Shown: positions 26,362 through 37,015, counted from the stretch's first letter. The stretch: 64,000 nt of DNA from a bacterium BMS3Abin14 (GCA_002897695.1 BDTG01000008.1:62001-126000); one strand, 5' to 3'. Numbers and translations: made by a program. Notes: generated from the sequence alone by a model not told the origin.

Positions 26362-26885
26362 AGGGCACAACTGTGCTTGCAATCATGAGGGATGGAAAGG
26401 TGGCCATGGGCGGTGACGGTCAGGTCACCATGGGAGATACAACCATCAAGCATACCGCCCGCAAGGTCCGCACATTACACCAGGGAAAGGTTCTGGTAGG
26501 GTTTGCGGGCGCCACCGCAGACGCTTTTACCCTCTTCGAACGGTTTGAAAAGAAGCTGGATCAATATTCCGGCAATCTGTCCAGGGCTGCCGTCGAGCTG
26601 GCCAAAGACTGGCGCACCGACAAGGTGCTCAGACGATTGGAAGCCCTCATGGCCGTCTGTAACCTGGAGGACCTTTTCCTCATTTCCGGCACCGGGGATG
26701 TCCTGGAACCGGAGGGTGGAATTCTTGCTATTGGATCCGGGGGGGGTTACGCCAGGGCGGCCGCCGAAGCCCTGATGAAGCATACGGATATGCCGGCGGC
26801 GAGAATTGTCAATGAGGCCCTTCTCATCGCCTCCGGGATCTGTATTTACACAAACGACCAGATCCACGTTGAAGAGCTAGGCTGA
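26358..26885 (+). CDS. hslV: HslV, ATP-dependent protease proteolytic subunit
   Basis: Threonine protease of the HslUV (ClpYQ) complex. The 175-aa precursor begins [20 protein letters not shown]; the TTV and GGDGQVT segments are those of HslV, with the nucleophilic Thr exposed after removal of a short leader. The C-terminus ends in the family [12 protein letters not shown]. The start overlaps the xerC stop (ATGA), and hslU follows after 14 bases. Confidence 0.97.
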   Translation: MKGTTVLAIMRDGKVAMGGDGQVTMGDTTIKHTARKVRTLHQGKVLVGFAGATADAFTLFERFEKKLDQYSGNLSRAAVELAKDWRTDKVLRRLEALMAVCNLEDLFLISGTGDVLEPEGGILAIGSGGGYARAAAEALMKHTDMPAARIVNEALLIASGICIYTNDQIHVEELG

Positions 26886-26899
26886 GGATTACTGTAGAT

Positions 26900-28243
26900 A
26901 TGACACACAAAAATTTTACCCCGAGAGAGATCGTCGACAGCCTGGACCGGTTCATAATCGGGCAGGAACGGGCGAAAAGATCCGTGGCCATCGCCCTGAG
27001 GAACCGATGGAGAAGACGTCAGGTCCCGGAAGAACTCAGGGATGAGATCGCCCCGAAAAACATTATAATGATGGGCCCCACCGGAGTCGGCAAGACCGAG
27101 ATTGCCAGGCGCCTCGCAAATCTGGCTGATTCGCCGTTTCTCAAGGTGGAGGCCACGAAATTCACCGAGGTGGGCTATGTGGGCAGGGATGTTGAGTCCA
27201 TGGTCCGCGATCTGATGGAGCTGACCATCAAGATGGTTCGTGAGGAACACACCACATCCGTCAGAGAGAGAGCCGACATCCTTGCTGAGGAGCGCACCCT
27301 CGAACTTCTCCTGCCCGGCGCCCCTGTCAGGCACACCGATCCGGGGGAGGAGAAGGCCCCAAACGTGGATACGAAGGAGAAACTCCGGGCGATGCTTCGC
27401 AAGGGAAAACTGGACGATCGGGAGGTAGAGATCCAGGTTGAGGAGAGGTCCAAACCTCTTGTTGAGATATTCAGTGGCCCGGGTATGGAGGGTATGGACT
27501 TTAACATCAAGGATATGATGGGCAGCATGTTCCCTGGAAGGAAAAAAACCCGTAAGGTCAGGATCCCGGAGGCGGCCGAAATCCTTGCCGAGGAGGAGGC
27601 CCAGAAGCTCATCGACATGGACAAGGTTGTCTCCGAGGCCGTCATACGGGTTGAACAGAACGGCATTATCTTCCTGGATGAGATCGACAAAATTTCCGGT
27701 GGATCCGGCGGGCAGGGGCCTGACGTTTCCAGGGAGGGTGTCCAAAGGGACCTGCTTCCCATAATTGAGGGAACAACCGTCACCACCAAACATGGGATGA
27801 TCAAGACCGACCACATCCTGTTCATCGCCGCCGGGGCATTTCATGGGACAAAGCCATCGGATCTGCTGCCTGAGCTTCAGGGGCGTTTTCCCATAAGAGT
27901 TGAGCTTGACCCGTTGACACGGGAGGATTTTGTGCGCATTCTCACCGAGCCTGAGAACGCATTGATCCTCCAATACACCGAGCTTCTCCATACCGAGGGG
28001 CTGGAGCTCTCTTTCTCTTCGGATGCCATCGAGACAATCGCGAGGATGGCCGAGGAGGTAAATACCCGCACCGAGAATATCGGCGCCAGGAGGCTTCACA
28101 CAATCATGGAAAAGCTTCTGGAGGAGGTGTCTTTCACCGCCCCGGATCTCACGGACAAGAAGATCAGCATCGATTCAAAATACGTTCAGGAAAGGCTGTC
28201 CGATGTGGTCGGAGATGAGGACCTCAGCCGATACATCCTTTGA
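26900..28243 (+). CDS. hslU: HslU, ATPase subunit of HslUV
   Basis: AAA+ unfoldase feeding HslV. The 447-aa protein shows [18 protein letters not shown] at the N-terminus, Walker [10 protein letters not shown], the intermediate domain (about 110-245), Walker [12 protein letters not shown], sensor region [11 protein letters not shown] and the C-terminal DEDLSRYIL that docks into HslV. Complete and of normal length. In Bacillus the next gene would be codY; here a GAF protein occupies that place. Confidence 0.97.
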   Translation: MTHKNFTPREIVDSLDRFIIGQERAKRSVAIALRNRWRRRQVPEELRDEIAPKNIIMMGPTGVGKTEIARRLANLADSPFLKVEATKFTEVGYVGRDVESMVRDLMELTIKMVREEHTTSVRERADILAEERTLELLLPGAPVRHTDPGEEKAPNVDTKEKLRAMLRKGKLDDREVEIQVEERSKPLVEIFSGPGMEGMDFNIKDMMGSMFPGRKKTRKVRIPEAAEILAEEEAQKLIDMDKVVSEAVIRVEQNGIIFLDEIDKISGGSGGQGPDVSREGVQRDLLPIIEGTTVTTKHGMIKTDHILFIAAGAFHGTKPSDLLPELQGRFPIRVELDPLTREDFVRILTEPENALILQYTELLHTEGLELSFSSDAIETIARMAEEVNTRTENIGARRLHTIMEKLLEEVSFTAPDLTDKKISIDSKYVQERLSDVVGDEDLSRYIL

Positions 28244-28267
28244 CCCATAATTGAGATGGAAGGAAAA

Positions 28268-29797
28268 ATGAAACGTGTGCTGCTGGTAGAGAGCAAAAAT
28301 ATCCACAGACAGGCTCTGAAGGACCTTCTGTCCCATGAGGGTTTCACCATCCAGGAGGCATTGGACGGTCAACAGGGGATAAACGCCGTGAGGACTTCGG
28401 ACCGCTTCGATCTCGTTTTTCTCGCCGACAGGATGCCGGGACTATCCGGAACAGACACCCTCATCGCCATACGAAAATACAGCCCCCATCAGCCTGTCAT
28501 CATGCTGATGGGAAGGGAGGACAGGAAGGCCGCAAGCCTGGCTCTGGCCCGGGGAGCGGCTGATATCATCCAGAAGCCGTTCAAGTCCGAGGAGATTCAC
28601 CTCACTGTCAGAAACGTTATGGAAAAAAGCCGTCTTAAGCTGAGCGAGGAAAAGCAGTTCGAACGGCTGCGGCGCCTGGAAAAACACACCAGGCAATTGA
28701 CCTCATTCAGCATGAATGAGGTCCTCAAAGAGGATATCCTCCGCGAGGACAAGTTCCTGAAGAAAACCCTCGAACTGATTGCAGATATTATGGAAACCAG
28801 GAAGGTATCCATAATGCTGCTGGACAAGAACGGCAAGGAACTCGTGATGGCCCAGTCAACCTGGCTGAGCCCGGAGATCATGAAGTCCATCCATCAACCG
28901 GTTTCGAAGGGGGTTTCGGGGTGGGTCGTCCGAAACGCCAAGCCGGTCCTTATCAAGGATGTCAACAAGGACAAAAGGATAAAGCTGGCCCGGTTTTCGA
29001 AACAGTATAATTCGCCTTCCTTTGTCTGCACACCATTGTTTTTCAACCAGAAGGTCGTCGGCGCCATCAGCGCCAACGACAAAATTGACGGGAGCGACTT
29101 TAGCGAAAGCGATCTGGCCGTTCTCAACACCTTCACCCACCTTGTTTCCATGGAGATCGCCAATCTTTCCGTAAACCGGAAAGCCGAGAGGGAATACCTG
29201 AAGCTGACGTTTATCAACAACGTTGTTTTCGCCCTGGCCGCGAGTGAAAGCCCGGAAGAAATCTACCAGAATCTGGTGGACAAGATGAGGACGAACCTCA
29301 GGGCAAACCATTGCGTTCTGCTGACGGTGGAGGAACAGGGCAAGCTGCTGGCCGTCAGGGCCGTAAGCTCAGAATCGGACATCTCCATCCCGCCGGAACC
29401 TTTCGCCCCTGGAAGGGGAATATTTGCAAAGGTGCTGCAAACCGGAAAATCCGTGGAGACAGGCAACGCCGCGGGGAACGATGCGGTTGATGGCAAAGCC
29501 GACCTCCCCGGCTCAATCCGTGCCGACAGAATTGTTGCCACACCCTTAAAACTCAAGGGAAACATCGTTGCAATTATGGCATTTTACGACAGGGAAGACG
29601 GCGGGCCATTCGATGCCTGGGATATCGAGATTCTTTCTTCACTGGCTCCCCACGCAGCCATAGGGCTTAAGAACGCCTGGCTCTATCAAAACCTTACCCA
29701 AAGCATCGACGAGGTCGCGGCCACGGAAAAGAAACTTGACGAAGCCGTACGTGCGGTAGCGGAGAAGGACATGAAACTGGCCAGGCTTGAACAATGA
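28268..29797 (+). CDS. Response-regulator-like protein with degenerate receiver and GAF domains
   Basis: A 509-aa cytoplasmic protein. Residues 1-118 fold like a receiver, but the phospho-acceptor position is Ala53 (LVFLADRMPG), the acidic pair is Glu8/Ser9, and the switch Thr is Met81; only Lys103 remains. A linker helix leads to one clear GAF domain (about 160-310), then a second, more diverged GAF-like region (about 330-480) and a C-terminal coiled coil. There is no output enzyme or DNA-binding domain. ATG 28268 follows GGAAGGA; an ATG at 28256 is also in frame. It overlaps argB by four bases. It probably works through protein contacts; ligand unknown. Confidence 0.8.
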   Translation: MKRVLLVESKNIHRQALKDLLSHEGFTIQEALDGQQGINAVRTSDRFDLVFLADRMPGLSGTDTLIAIRKYSPHQPVIMLMGREDRKAASLALARGAADIIQKPFKSEEIHLTVRNVMEKSRLKLSEEKQFERLRRLEKHTRQLTSFSMNEVLKEDILREDKFLKKTLELIADIMETRKVSIMLLDKNGKELVMAQSTWLSPEIMKSIHQPVSKGVSGWVVRNAKPVLIKDVNKDKRIKLARFSKQYNSPSFVCTPLFFNQKVVGAISANDKIDGSDFSESDLAVLNTFTHLVSMEIANLSVNRKAEREYLKLTFINNVVFALAASESPEEIYQNLVDKMRTNLRANHCVLLTVEEQGKLLAVRAVSSESDISIPPEPFAPGRGIFAKVLQTGKSVETGNAAGNDAVDGKADLPGSIRADRIVATPLKLKGNIVAIMAFYDREDGGPFDAWDIEILSSLAPHAAIGLKNAWLYQNLTQSIDEVAATEKKLDEAVRAVAEKDMKLARLEQ

Positions 29798-30675
29798 AAA
29801 AACTCATAGAGAAGGCAAATATTCTCCTGGAGGCGCTTCCCTACATCAAGGCATTTCGGGGTAAAACCGTCATCGTCAAGTATGGCGGCCATGCCATGGT
29901 CGACGACGCTCTTCGATCCAAATTTGCCGAGGACATTATCCTGCTTCGGTATATCGGCATAAAACCGGTGATAGTCCACGGAGGGGGGCCGCAGATCGGG
30001 CGGACCCTCGCCAGGATGGGGAAAGAAAGCACTTTCGTCCACGGGCACCGCATCACGGACGAGGAGACGATGGATATCGTGGAAATGGTCCTCGGAGGGA
30101 AAGTAAACAAGGACATCGTGGCCCTCATTCAGAGGCATGGGGGGCGTGCCGTTGGCCTGACCGGCAAGGACGGTGGGCTGTTTACCGTGGAAAAGATCAT
30201 GTTCGAGGAAAATTCGCATAAGGATGGCCCCCCGGAAATCATCGATCCGGGCAGGGTCGGCATGGTCAGGAAGGTCGACCCTGAGATCATCATCAAGATG
30301 GAAGACAGCGATTTCATCCCGGTTATCGCTCCTGTGGGGGTGGACGGGAAGGGCAACACCTACAACGTGAACGCGGATTCAGTTGCAGGGTCTCTGGCCG
30401 CGGCGCTCAGTGCGGAAAAACTTGTCCTGATGACCGACGTACCTGGAATTCAGGATGAGGCAGGCGAACTCATCTCGTCGATTTCCATCAAAAAACTCGG
30501 AAGCCTCATAGATAGCGGCACAATCCACGGAGGAATGGTTCCCAAGGTTGAAGCCGCAATGGAAGCCCTGAAAGCAGGGGTCCCGAAAGTTCACATCCTT
30601 GACGGACGTATCGAACATGCTGTCATTCTTGAGATTTTCACCCAGACGGGAATCGGGACGGAGATCGTCCAGTAG
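29794..30675 (+). CDS. argB: Acetylglutamate kinase
   Basis: Phosphorylates N-acetylglutamate, the second step of arginine synthesis. The 293-aa protein has VKYGGHAM (phosphate-binding Lys), VHGGGPQIG, TGKDGGLF, and the C-terminal IHGGMVPKVEAAMEAL. The N-terminal helix (KLIEKANILLEALPYIKAF) is the extension found in arginine-inhibited hexameric enzymes, so feedback inhibition is likely. The start overlaps the GAF protein stop. First of argBDFGH. Confidence 0.97.
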   Translation: MKKLIEKANILLEALPYIKAFRGKTVIVKYGGHAMVDDALRSKFAEDIILLRYIGIKPVIVHGGGPQIGRTLARMGKESTFVHGHRITDEETMDIVEMVLGGKVNKDIVALIQRHGGRAVGLTGKDGGLFTVEKIMFEENSHKDGPPEIIDPGRVGMVRKVDPEIIIKMEDSDFIPVIAPVGVDGKGNTYNVNADSVAGSLAAALSAEKLVLMTDVPGIQDEAGELISSISIKKLGSLIDSGTIHGGMVPKVEAAMEALKAGVPKVHILDGRIEHAVILEIFTQTGIGTEIVQ

Positions 30676-30700
30676 CGTATTTAAGGAGCGTGCCAATCCC

Positions 30701-31903
30701 ATGGACATCGACAGCGCCATTAAGACGGCAGAAAAAACCCTGTTTCCCAATTACCGGCAGTATCCTATCGTCATTGAAAGGGGGAAGGACTGCAGGGTCT
30801 GGGACACGAACGGTAACGAGTATGTCGACTTCGTTGCCGGGATCGCCACCTGCAATCTGGGGCACTGTCATCCTGCTGTAACGGCGGCGATCAGGGAACA
30901 GGCGAAAAAGGTTATCCACGTATCCAACTGGTACTTCAACTCCCCCCAGATCGATCTGTCCCGACGGCTGACGGACCTGACCTCCATGGATCGTGTTTTC
31001 TTCTGCAACAGCGGCGCCGAGGCGGCCGAGACAGCCATCAAGACAGCACGTAAATGGGCATACGACGAGTACGGCCCTGGACGCCACACGGTGATCAGCC
31101 TGCTCGGCGCCTTTCATGGCCGAACGATGAAGGCTCTCACGGCCACCGACCCGAAACATCACCACGCAGCTTTTTCCCCATACCCTGAGGGGTTTGTCCA
31201 CATCCGCCCTGGAGATCTGGCGGCTCTGGTGAAACACATTCCAAATTCCTGCGCTTTCCTGATGGAAATCATTCAGGGTGAAGGCGGGGTTTACCCCATC
31301 GACCCGGACTTTATAAGGGAGGCGGAGAGGGCATGCCGCGAGGGTGGAGTCCTCATGATCATTGATGAGGTGCAGACCGGCATGGGAAGATGCGGTTCGC
31401 TCCTCGCTTCAGAGTTGACGGGGATAACACCCGACATAGTCACGCTTGCCAAGGGGCTGGGGAACGGCTTCCCCATTGGAGCCGTGCTTGCGCGGGAAGA
31501 GGTGGCATCCCACATTGGACCCGGGTCACACGGCAGCACATTCGGTGGCAATCCCCTGGCCTGTTCGGCGGCCCTGGCCACACTCAACGCCCTCGTTTCC
31601 GAGAATCTGTTTGACCGTGCCCGCATTATGGGAAAAATCCTTCGGCAGGGCCTCGAGGACCTGCTCGGCCGGACGCCCGTTGCCCTGGAAGTTCGTGGGG
31701 CGGGGCTTCTGTTGGGCCTGGAACTGAGCATCAAGGCAGGGTCTATTGTTGAGTCTATGATGAACAGAGGTTATCTCGTGACCGCCGTCCAGGAGAAAAC
31801 CCTCCGGTTCACCCCTCCCCTGACTGTGGGAGAGGACGATATCCGCGGTCTTCTTGCCAACCTTAAAGATGTTTTCATGACGATGAAAGGTTTTCCGGGA
31901 TGA
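30701..31903 (+). CDS. argD: Acetylornithine aminotransferase
   Basis: PLP enzyme converting N-acetylglutamate semialdehyde to N-acetylornithine; in many bacteria it also acts in lysine synthesis. The 400-aa product shows FCNSGAEAAETAIKTARKW, GAFHGRTMKALTAT, the PLP-contact MIIDEVQTGMGR and the Schiff-base Lys in TLAKGLGNGFPIGAV, followed by GSHGSTFGGNPLAC. ATG 30701 has AAGGAG 12 bases upstream, a slightly long spacing. It overlaps argF by four bases. Confidence 0.96.
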   Translation: MDIDSAIKTAEKTLFPNYRQYPIVIERGKDCRVWDTNGNEYVDFVAGIATCNLGHCHPAVTAAIREQAKKVIHVSNWYFNSPQIDLSRRLTDLTSMDRVFFCNSGAEAAETAIKTARKWAYDEYGPGRHTVISLLGAFHGRTMKALTATDPKHHHAAFSPYPEGFVHIRPGDLAALVKHIPNSCAFLMEIIQGEGGVYPIDPDFIREAERACREGGVLMIIDEVQTGMGRCGSLLASELTGITPDIVTLAKGLGNGFPIGAVLAREEVASHIGPGSHGSTFGGNPLACSAALATLNALVSENLFDRARIMGKILRQGLEDLLGRTPVALEVRGAGLLLGLELSIKAGSIVESMMNRGYLVTAVQEKTLRFTPPLTVGEDDIRGLLANLKDVFMTMKGFPG

Positions 31904-32832
31904 AACGCGACTTCCTCACATTACGTGACCTGACCTCCGGTGAACTGGCTGGGCTTGTCCAGCGGGCCCGGGAGATGAAGCATCAGCCGAGAGGAAAGGA
32001 CACCTCTCGCCCTCTCATGGGCAAGAGCGTTGCGCTTCTGTTTGAAAAGCCGTCAACCAGGACCCGGGTGTCCTTTGAAGTTGGAATCCACCAGCTTGGC
32101 GGACAGTCCATCTTTCTGAGCCCGAGAGACGTGCAGCTATCCCGGGGTGAACCCCTTAACGACACCGCGAGGGTTCTTTCCAGGTACCTGTCCGCCCTGG
32201 TCGTCAGGACCTACTCACAGGAGACATTGGAGATGCTGGCGAAGGAAGCCGATATTCCCATCATCAACGCGTTGACGGACCTGGCCCACCCGTGCCAGAT
32301 AATCGGTGACCTCCTGACGGTCAAGGAGAATACCGACGAGATTGCGGGCACACGCGTTACCTATGTCGGCGACGGCAACAATGTGGCCAACAGCCTCATC
32401 ATCGGCTGCGCGGCCATGGGGCTCAACCTCGATCTCGCATGCCCCGCCGGGTATGATCCCGATCCTGGCTTCCTCGCTGAGGGCCAGAGGCGGGCGGCGG
32501 AAAATGGCGGGACGGTCCGTGTTCTCAGGGATCCGGTGGAAGCCGCGGCGGGGTCGCAGTTCCTGTACACCGATGTATGGACGAGCATGGGCCAGGAGGA
32601 GGAATCAGAGAAACGAAGGCACGACCTGGCCGATTACCAGCTCAACGGAAGGCTTCTTGATGCGGCGGCCCAGGGCGCCGGAATTATGCACTGTCTGCCT
32701 GCTCACAGGGGCGAGGAGATCACAGATGAGATGATGGAACATCCAGCATCCATCGTTTTCGATCAGGCGGAAAACCGGCTGCACGCACAGAAAGCCATTT
32801 TAGAGTGGCTGCTGACAACAAGGGAGAAATAA
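31900..32832 (+). CDS. argF: Ornithine carbamoyltransferase
   Basis: Joins carbamoyl phosphate and ornithine to citrulline. The 310-aa protein has the carbamoyl-phosphate motif [19 protein letters not shown], the ornithine-binding [11 protein letters not shown], and [11 protein letters not shown]. Overlaps argD (ATGA) and touches argG by one base, so argD-F-G are tightly coupled. Confidence 0.97.
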   Translation: MKRDFLTLRDLTSGELAGLVQRAREMKHQPRGKDTSRPLMGKSVALLFEKPSTRTRVSFEVGIHQLGGQSIFLSPRDVQLSRGEPLNDTARVLSRYLSALVVRTYSQETLEMLAKEADIPIINALTDLAHPCQIIGDLLTVKENTDEIAGTRVTYVGDGNNVANSLIIGCAAMGLNLDLACPAGYDPDPGFLAEGQRRAAENGGTVRVLRDPVEAAAGSQFLYTDVWTSMGQEEESEKRRHDLADYQLNGRLLDAAAQGAGIMHCLPAHRGEEITDEMMEHPASIVFDQAENRLHAQKAILEWLLTTREK

Positions 32833-34046
32833 TGGCAAAACCTGTGGTAAAAAAGGTCGTCCTCGCATACTCGGGTGGATTGGACACCTCCGTCATCCTC
32901 ACATGGTTGAGAGAGGAATACGGTTGTGAGGTCGTAGCCTTCGCTGCCGACCTGGGACAGGGCGATGAAATGGACGGCATCAGGGAAAAAGCCTTGAATA
33001 CCGGGGCGAGCGAGGTCTTTATTGAGGATCTCAAAGAGGAATTCGTCAGGGATTTCGTCTTCCCGGCTCTGAAGGGCAATGCCATTTATGAGGGATTCTA
33101 CCTGCTTGGCACATCCATCGCGAGGCCTCTTATAGCCAAAGCGCAGATCGATATTGCCAGGCGGCTGGGCGCCGACGCGGTGGCCCATGGCGCCACAGGA
33201 AAGGGAAATGACCAGGTCAGGTTCGAATTGGGATATCACGCACTGATGCCCGGCATTACCGTCATCGCCCCCTGGAGGGAATGGGACCTTGGCAGCAGAA
33301 CATCCCTCATGGAGTATGCCCGAAAGCACGATATCCCCATCCCTGTCACCAGAGACAAACCTTACAGCAGCGATCGGAACCTCCTTCACATCAGCTATGA
33401 GGGGGGCATCCTGGAGGATCCATGGCAAGAGCCGGACGAGTCCATGTTTACCCTTAGTGTAGCGCCTGAAAACGCCCCTGAAACCCCTGAATACATAACG
33501 GTGGATTTTGAGGGCGGAACGCCTGTGGCGGTGGACGGGAAAGCGTTGTCCCCGGCCAACCTCCTCTTGCACCTCAACGAGGCGGGCGGCAGGCACGGGG
33601 TGGGCAGGCTTGACTTGGTGGAAAACCGCTATGTCGGTATGAAGTCCAGGGGCGTTTACGAAACCCCCGGAGGAACAATCCTCTATTACGCTCACCGTGC
33701 GGTGGAATCCCTGACCATGGACCGGGAGGTAATGCATCAAAGGGACTCCCTGACCCCCCGCTTTTCAGAGCTGATCTACAACGGATATTGGTTCTCCCCC
33801 GAGATGGAGTGGATGTTGAAGTGTATTGAGGAGACCCAGCGGGACGTAACCGGGACCGCCAGGATAAAACTCTACAAGGGTTCCTGCCGCGTTGTGGGGA
33901 GAAAAGCGCCCCATTCCCTCTACATGCACGATTTCGCCACCTTCGAGGAAGAATCGGTATTCGACCAGGCCGACTCCACCGGTTTTATCAGGGTCAACGC
34001 CCTGCGTCTGCAGATCAGCGCCATGGCAAAGGCTCGGGACAAGTAA
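32832..34046 (+). CDS. argG: Argininosuccinate synthase
   Basis: Condenses citrulline and aspartate with ATP. The 404-aa protein begins with the PP-loop motif [13 protein letters not shown] and contains [15 protein letters not shown] and the segment [16 protein letters not shown] 32832 shares its first base with the argF stop codon. It is followed by an 83-base gap holding an inverted repeat before argH. Confidence 0.97.
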   Translation: MAKPVVKKVVLAYSGGLDTSVILTWLREEYGCEVVAFAADLGQGDEMDGIREKALNTGASEVFIEDLKEEFVRDFVFPALKGNAIYEGFYLLGTSIARPLIAKAQIDIARRLGADAVAHGATGKGNDQVRFELGYHALMPGITVIAPWREWDLGSRTSLMEYARKHDIPIPVTRDKPYSSDRNLLHISYEGGILEDPWQEPDESMFTLSVAPENAPETPEYITVDFEGGTPVAVDGKALSPANLLLHLNEAGGRHGVGRLDLVENRYVGMKSRGVYETPGGTILYYAHRAVESLTMDREVMHQRDSLTPRFSELIYNGYWFSPEMEWMLKCIEETQRDVTGTARIKLYKGSCRVVGRKAPHSLYMHDFATFEEESVFDQADSTGFIRVNALRLQISAMAKARDK

Positions 34047-34056
34047 CCTTTTCACG

Positions 34057-34091
34057 GCATCGTTCTGAATAGAACACAGGAGAACCGATGC
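34057..34091 (+). repeat. Inverted repeat with alternative pairings between argG and argH
   Basis: The left arm GCATCGTTCT (34057-34066) pairs with AGAACCGATGC (34081-34091) with one bulged base. The inner GTTCT can instead pair with a nearer AGAAC (34071-34075). There is no T-run. It could stabilise the processed message or modulate argH translation. Confidence 0.4.
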
Positions 34092-34129
34092 GGGACGGAA
34101 CCGGATCTCGACATTGAAGGGATGACAGC

Positions 34130-35524
34130 ATGAGCAAAAAACCATGGAAGGGTCGTTTCCAGGAGGAAACCACCGATCTTATGGAACGGTTTTCCGAATC
34201 GGTCTCATTCGATCAGCGGCTTTACCGCCACGATATCGATGGGAGCATTGCCCACGCCCGGATGTTGGGAGAGAGGGGCATTATCCCGGAGGAAAACTCG
34301 CGAGAAATAGTTGAAGGCCTGAAGAGCATCCTGGCACAGATCGACGGCGGAACACTGAAATGGGACCAAGCCCTCGAGGATGTTCACATGAACATCGAAT
34401 CCTCTCTCGTCGACCTTGTCGGGGACGCCGGTCTGAAGCTTCACACGGCCAGAAGCCGCAACGACCAGGTGGCGCTGGACTTCAGGATGTTCATCCGTGA
34501 GGAGTCCGGACGGCTGGGCGATCTCCTGGGCGCTCTCCTCGAGTCCCTCCTCCGGACGGCTGAGGGACACTTTGGCACGGTGATGCCCGGTTATACCCAC
34601 ATGCAGCGCGCTCAGCCTGTCCTGCTTTCTCATCATCTCATGGCCTTTTTCGAGATGTTCAGACGTGACCACGGACGATTTGCCCAAGTGGTGGACAACC
34701 TTGACGTTTCCCCTCTCGGCGCCGGCGCTCTGGCCGGGACCACATTTCCCATTGATCGGGAAAAAACAGCGCTGGACCTTGGTTTTTCCAGGATATCGCG
34801 AAACAGCATGGACGCTGTTTCCGACAGGGATTTTGCGGCGGAATTCCTTTTCGCCGCAGCTCTGTGTCAGGTCCATCTCAGCCGGTTGGCTGAGGAGATC
34901 GTCCTGTGGTCCACGCAGGAGTTCTCTTTCGTCATCCTGCCGGACTCCTACTGCACCGGAAGCAGCATGATGCCCCAGAAGAAAAATCCTGATCCGGCCG
35001 AACTCGTGAGGGGAAAGGCCGGAAGGGCCATCGGCAACCTGACGTCCCTCCTGGTTATACTCAAGGGCCTGCCCTTGACGTACAACCGCGACCTGCAGGA
35101 GGACAAGGAGCCTGTATTTGATTCGGCCGACACCCTTTCAGCTTCCATTGAGATCATGACGGGGTTGATCTCCAAAACCAGATTCGACCGGAAGCGGCTT
35201 CAGCAGGCCACTGTGGACGGTTTCACTACTGCCACCGACCTGGCGGATTACCTGGTCACCAGGGATGTCCCTTTCCGGAGGGCTCACGAAATTGTGGGGG
35301 AAATGGTGCGCGACTGTCTGGAGAGGGAATGTGCCCTCACTGATCTTACCCTCGACGAGATGCGGCGTTACTGTGAACAAATTGATCAGGATGTATATGA
35401 CGCATTGTCCGTTCAGTCTTCGGTGAAACGGAGGGATGTTGCCGGTGGAACTGCACCCGGACGTGTCAAAAAAGCCATGGAAGAGGCCCGTGTTTTCCTG
35501 GATCAGAATACCGGCGCTGATTAG
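34130..35524 (+). CDS. argH: Argininosuccinate lyase
   Basis: Splits argininosuccinate into arginine and fumarate, the final step. The 464-aa protein contains the superfamily signature GSSMMPQKKNPDPAEL with the catalytic Ser loop, HTARSRNDQVALDFRM, and PGYTHMQRAQPV. The start follows AAGGG. Its 3' end overlaps the small lipoprotein gene by 35 bases if that gene starts at GTG 35490. Confidence 0.97.
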   Translation: MSKKPWKGRFQEETTDLMERFSESVSFDQRLYRHDIDGSIAHARMLGERGIIPEENSREIVEGLKSILAQIDGGTLKWDQALEDVHMNIESSLVDLVGDAGLKLHTARSRNDQVALDFRMFIREESGRLGDLLGALLESLLRTAEGHFGTVMPGYTHMQRAQPVLLSHHLMAFFEMFRRDHGRFAQVVDNLDVSPLGAGALAGTTFPIDREKTALDLGFSRISRNSMDAVSDRDFAAEFLFAAALCQVHLSRLAEEIVLWSTQEFSFVILPDSYCTGSSMMPQKKNPDPAELVRGKAGRAIGNLTSLLVILKGLPLTYNRDLQEDKEPVFDSADTLSASIEIMTGLISKTRFDRKRLQQATVDGFTTATDLADYLVTRDVPFRRAHEIVGEMVRDCLERECALTDLTLDEMRRYCEQIDQDVYDALSVQSSVKRRDVAGGTAPGRVKKAMEEARVFLDQNTGAD

Positions 35525-35696
35525 CGCTCTGGCCCTGGCCGTTATGTCCGGCTCCTGCGGGGTCATGGGGCCGCCGGTTAATCCAACAGGGATCTGGGGC
35601 CCGGAAAAAACGCCTTCGGCAATAAACGTCAGCTCTCCCGCTGGTTCGGACGACATCCTGCCCCCGGGCAATGCCCCGGCAATTGACAGCCCCTGA
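35490..35696 (+). CDS. Small LptM-like lipoprotein
   Basis: A 68-aa product if GTG 35490 is the start (AAGAGG lies just upstream). It opens with a hydrophobic signal followed by GSCGVMGPPVNPTG. The CGxxGPP run directly after the putative lipidated Cys23 is the hallmark of LptM (YifL), a lipoprotein that helps mature the LptD LPS translocon. LptM genes commonly sit next to lysA or dapF, as here. The lipobox (MSGSC) is weaker than usual. Too short and diverged for full confidence. Confidence 0.6.
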   Translation: MFSWIRIPALISALALAVMSGSCGVMGPPVNPTGIWGPEKTPSAINVSSPAGSDDILPPGNAPAIDSP

Positions 35697-35763
35697 TTCT
35701 CTCTGTTAGGCTGAGTGTCCTTTTTAGCTGGTTATTTCGCTGAGGCTCGTCGGAGTGCGTCAA

Positions 35764-37014
35764 GTGAACTACTTTACCTACAGGGGAAACGAGCTTTACT
35801 GCGAGGAGGTGCCGGTAGAGGCCATCGCCGGTGAGGTTGGCACACCTTTCTACCTGTACAGTGCCACTACCATCGAACGTCATTACAGGGTGTTTGAGGA
35901 AGCCTTCGCCGACGTCAGGCATCTTGTCTGTTTCTCGGTGAAATCCAACTCCAACCTTGCCGTCCTGAACCTGATGGGATCCATGGGCGCCGGCGCCGAC
36001 ATCGTCTCGTCCGGAGAACTCTTCAGGGCGATGAAAAGCGGTATCGACCCCGGGAAGATCGTCTATTCCGGCGTGGGAAAGAGGGATGACGAAATCCGGC
36101 ATGCCCTTTCCTCTGGAATACTGATGTTCAATGTCGAGTCTGAAGAGGAGTTGAAGGCGATTGGACGCATCGCCGAAGACATGTCAATGGTGGCTCCGGT
36201 CTCCCTGCGCGTGAACCCTGATGTCGACCCCGGGACACACCCTTATATTTCCACGGGGATGAAGAAAAACAAGTTCGGCATCCCGATAGTCGAAGCACGC
36301 TCCCTTTATCGGACGGCCGCCGGGATGGACCATCTGGATGTGGTGGGAATCGACTGCCATATCGGCTCGCAACTGACTACTGCCACCCCCTTCGGTGACG
36401 CAATATCCAAAATGATGGAACTGGTCTACCATCTGGAAAACGACGGGATAAGGATAGATTATATTGACGTCGGCGGAGGGCTTGGTATTGTCTATGACAA
36501 GGAGTCTCCTCCGCTGCCCGCAAGCTATGCCGAAACGATCCTCCGCGCGGTTGGAAACTCCGACCGAACCCTCATCTTCGAACCCGGTCGTGTTCTGGTG
36601 GGGAACGCCGGGGCGCTCATAACCAGGGTCCTTTTCAACAAGCGGGGCTCGACAAAAAATTTCGTTATCGTGGACGCCGGCATGAACGACCTTCTCCGTC
36701 CAAGCCTGTATGATGCCTACCACGAGATCAAGACTGTGGTCAGGGCCGATCGCAAGGAGATTGTCACGGACGTTGTCGGACCGATATGTGAATCCACCGA
36801 TTTCCTGGCCAGGGACCAGCTGCTCGCCCAGGTTGCTTCCGGTGAGCTGCTGGCAGCGATGAGCGCGGGGGCCTACGGGTTTTCCATGGCATCCCAGTAC
36901 AACTCCCGGCCGCGATGCGCGGAGGTTATGGTAAGAGGGGGGCGCTTCGAGGTTGTGCGGGACCGGGAGTCCCTTGAGGACCTCGTCAAAGGGGAACGGT
37001 TTTTCAAGGAGTAA
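35764..37014 (+). CDS. lysA: Diaminopimelate decarboxylase
   Basis: PLP enzyme making lysine from meso-diaminopimelate. The protein starts [17 protein letters not shown], normal for the family. It shows the PLP-Lys region [37 protein letters not shown] and [12 protein letters not shown] with the catalytic Cys. GTG 35764 (eight bases after GGAG) is preferred; an in-frame GTG at 35755 would add three residues. Begins the lysA-dapF-dapA-dapB-dapL group. Confidence 0.95.
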   Translation: MNYFTYRGNELYCEEVPVEAIAGEVGTPFYLYSATTIERHYRVFEEAFADVRHLVCFSVKSNSNLAVLNLMGSMGAGADIVSSGELFRAMKSGIDPGKIVYSGVGKRDDEIRHALSSGILMFNVESEEELKAIGRIAEDMSMVAPVSLRVNPDVDPGTHPYISTGMKKNKFGIPIVEARSLYRTAAGMDHLDVVGIDCHIGSQLTTATPFGDAISKMMELVYHLENDGIRIDYIDVGGGLGIVYDKESPPLPASYAETILRAVGNSDRTLIFEPGRVLVGNAGALITRVLFNKRGSTKNFVIVDAGMNDLLRPSLYDAYHEIKTVVRADRKEIVTDVVGPICESTDFLARDQLLAQVASGELLAAMSAGAYGFSMASQYNSRPRCAEVMVRGGRFEVVRDRESLEDLVKGERFFKE

Positions 37015-37015
37015 T

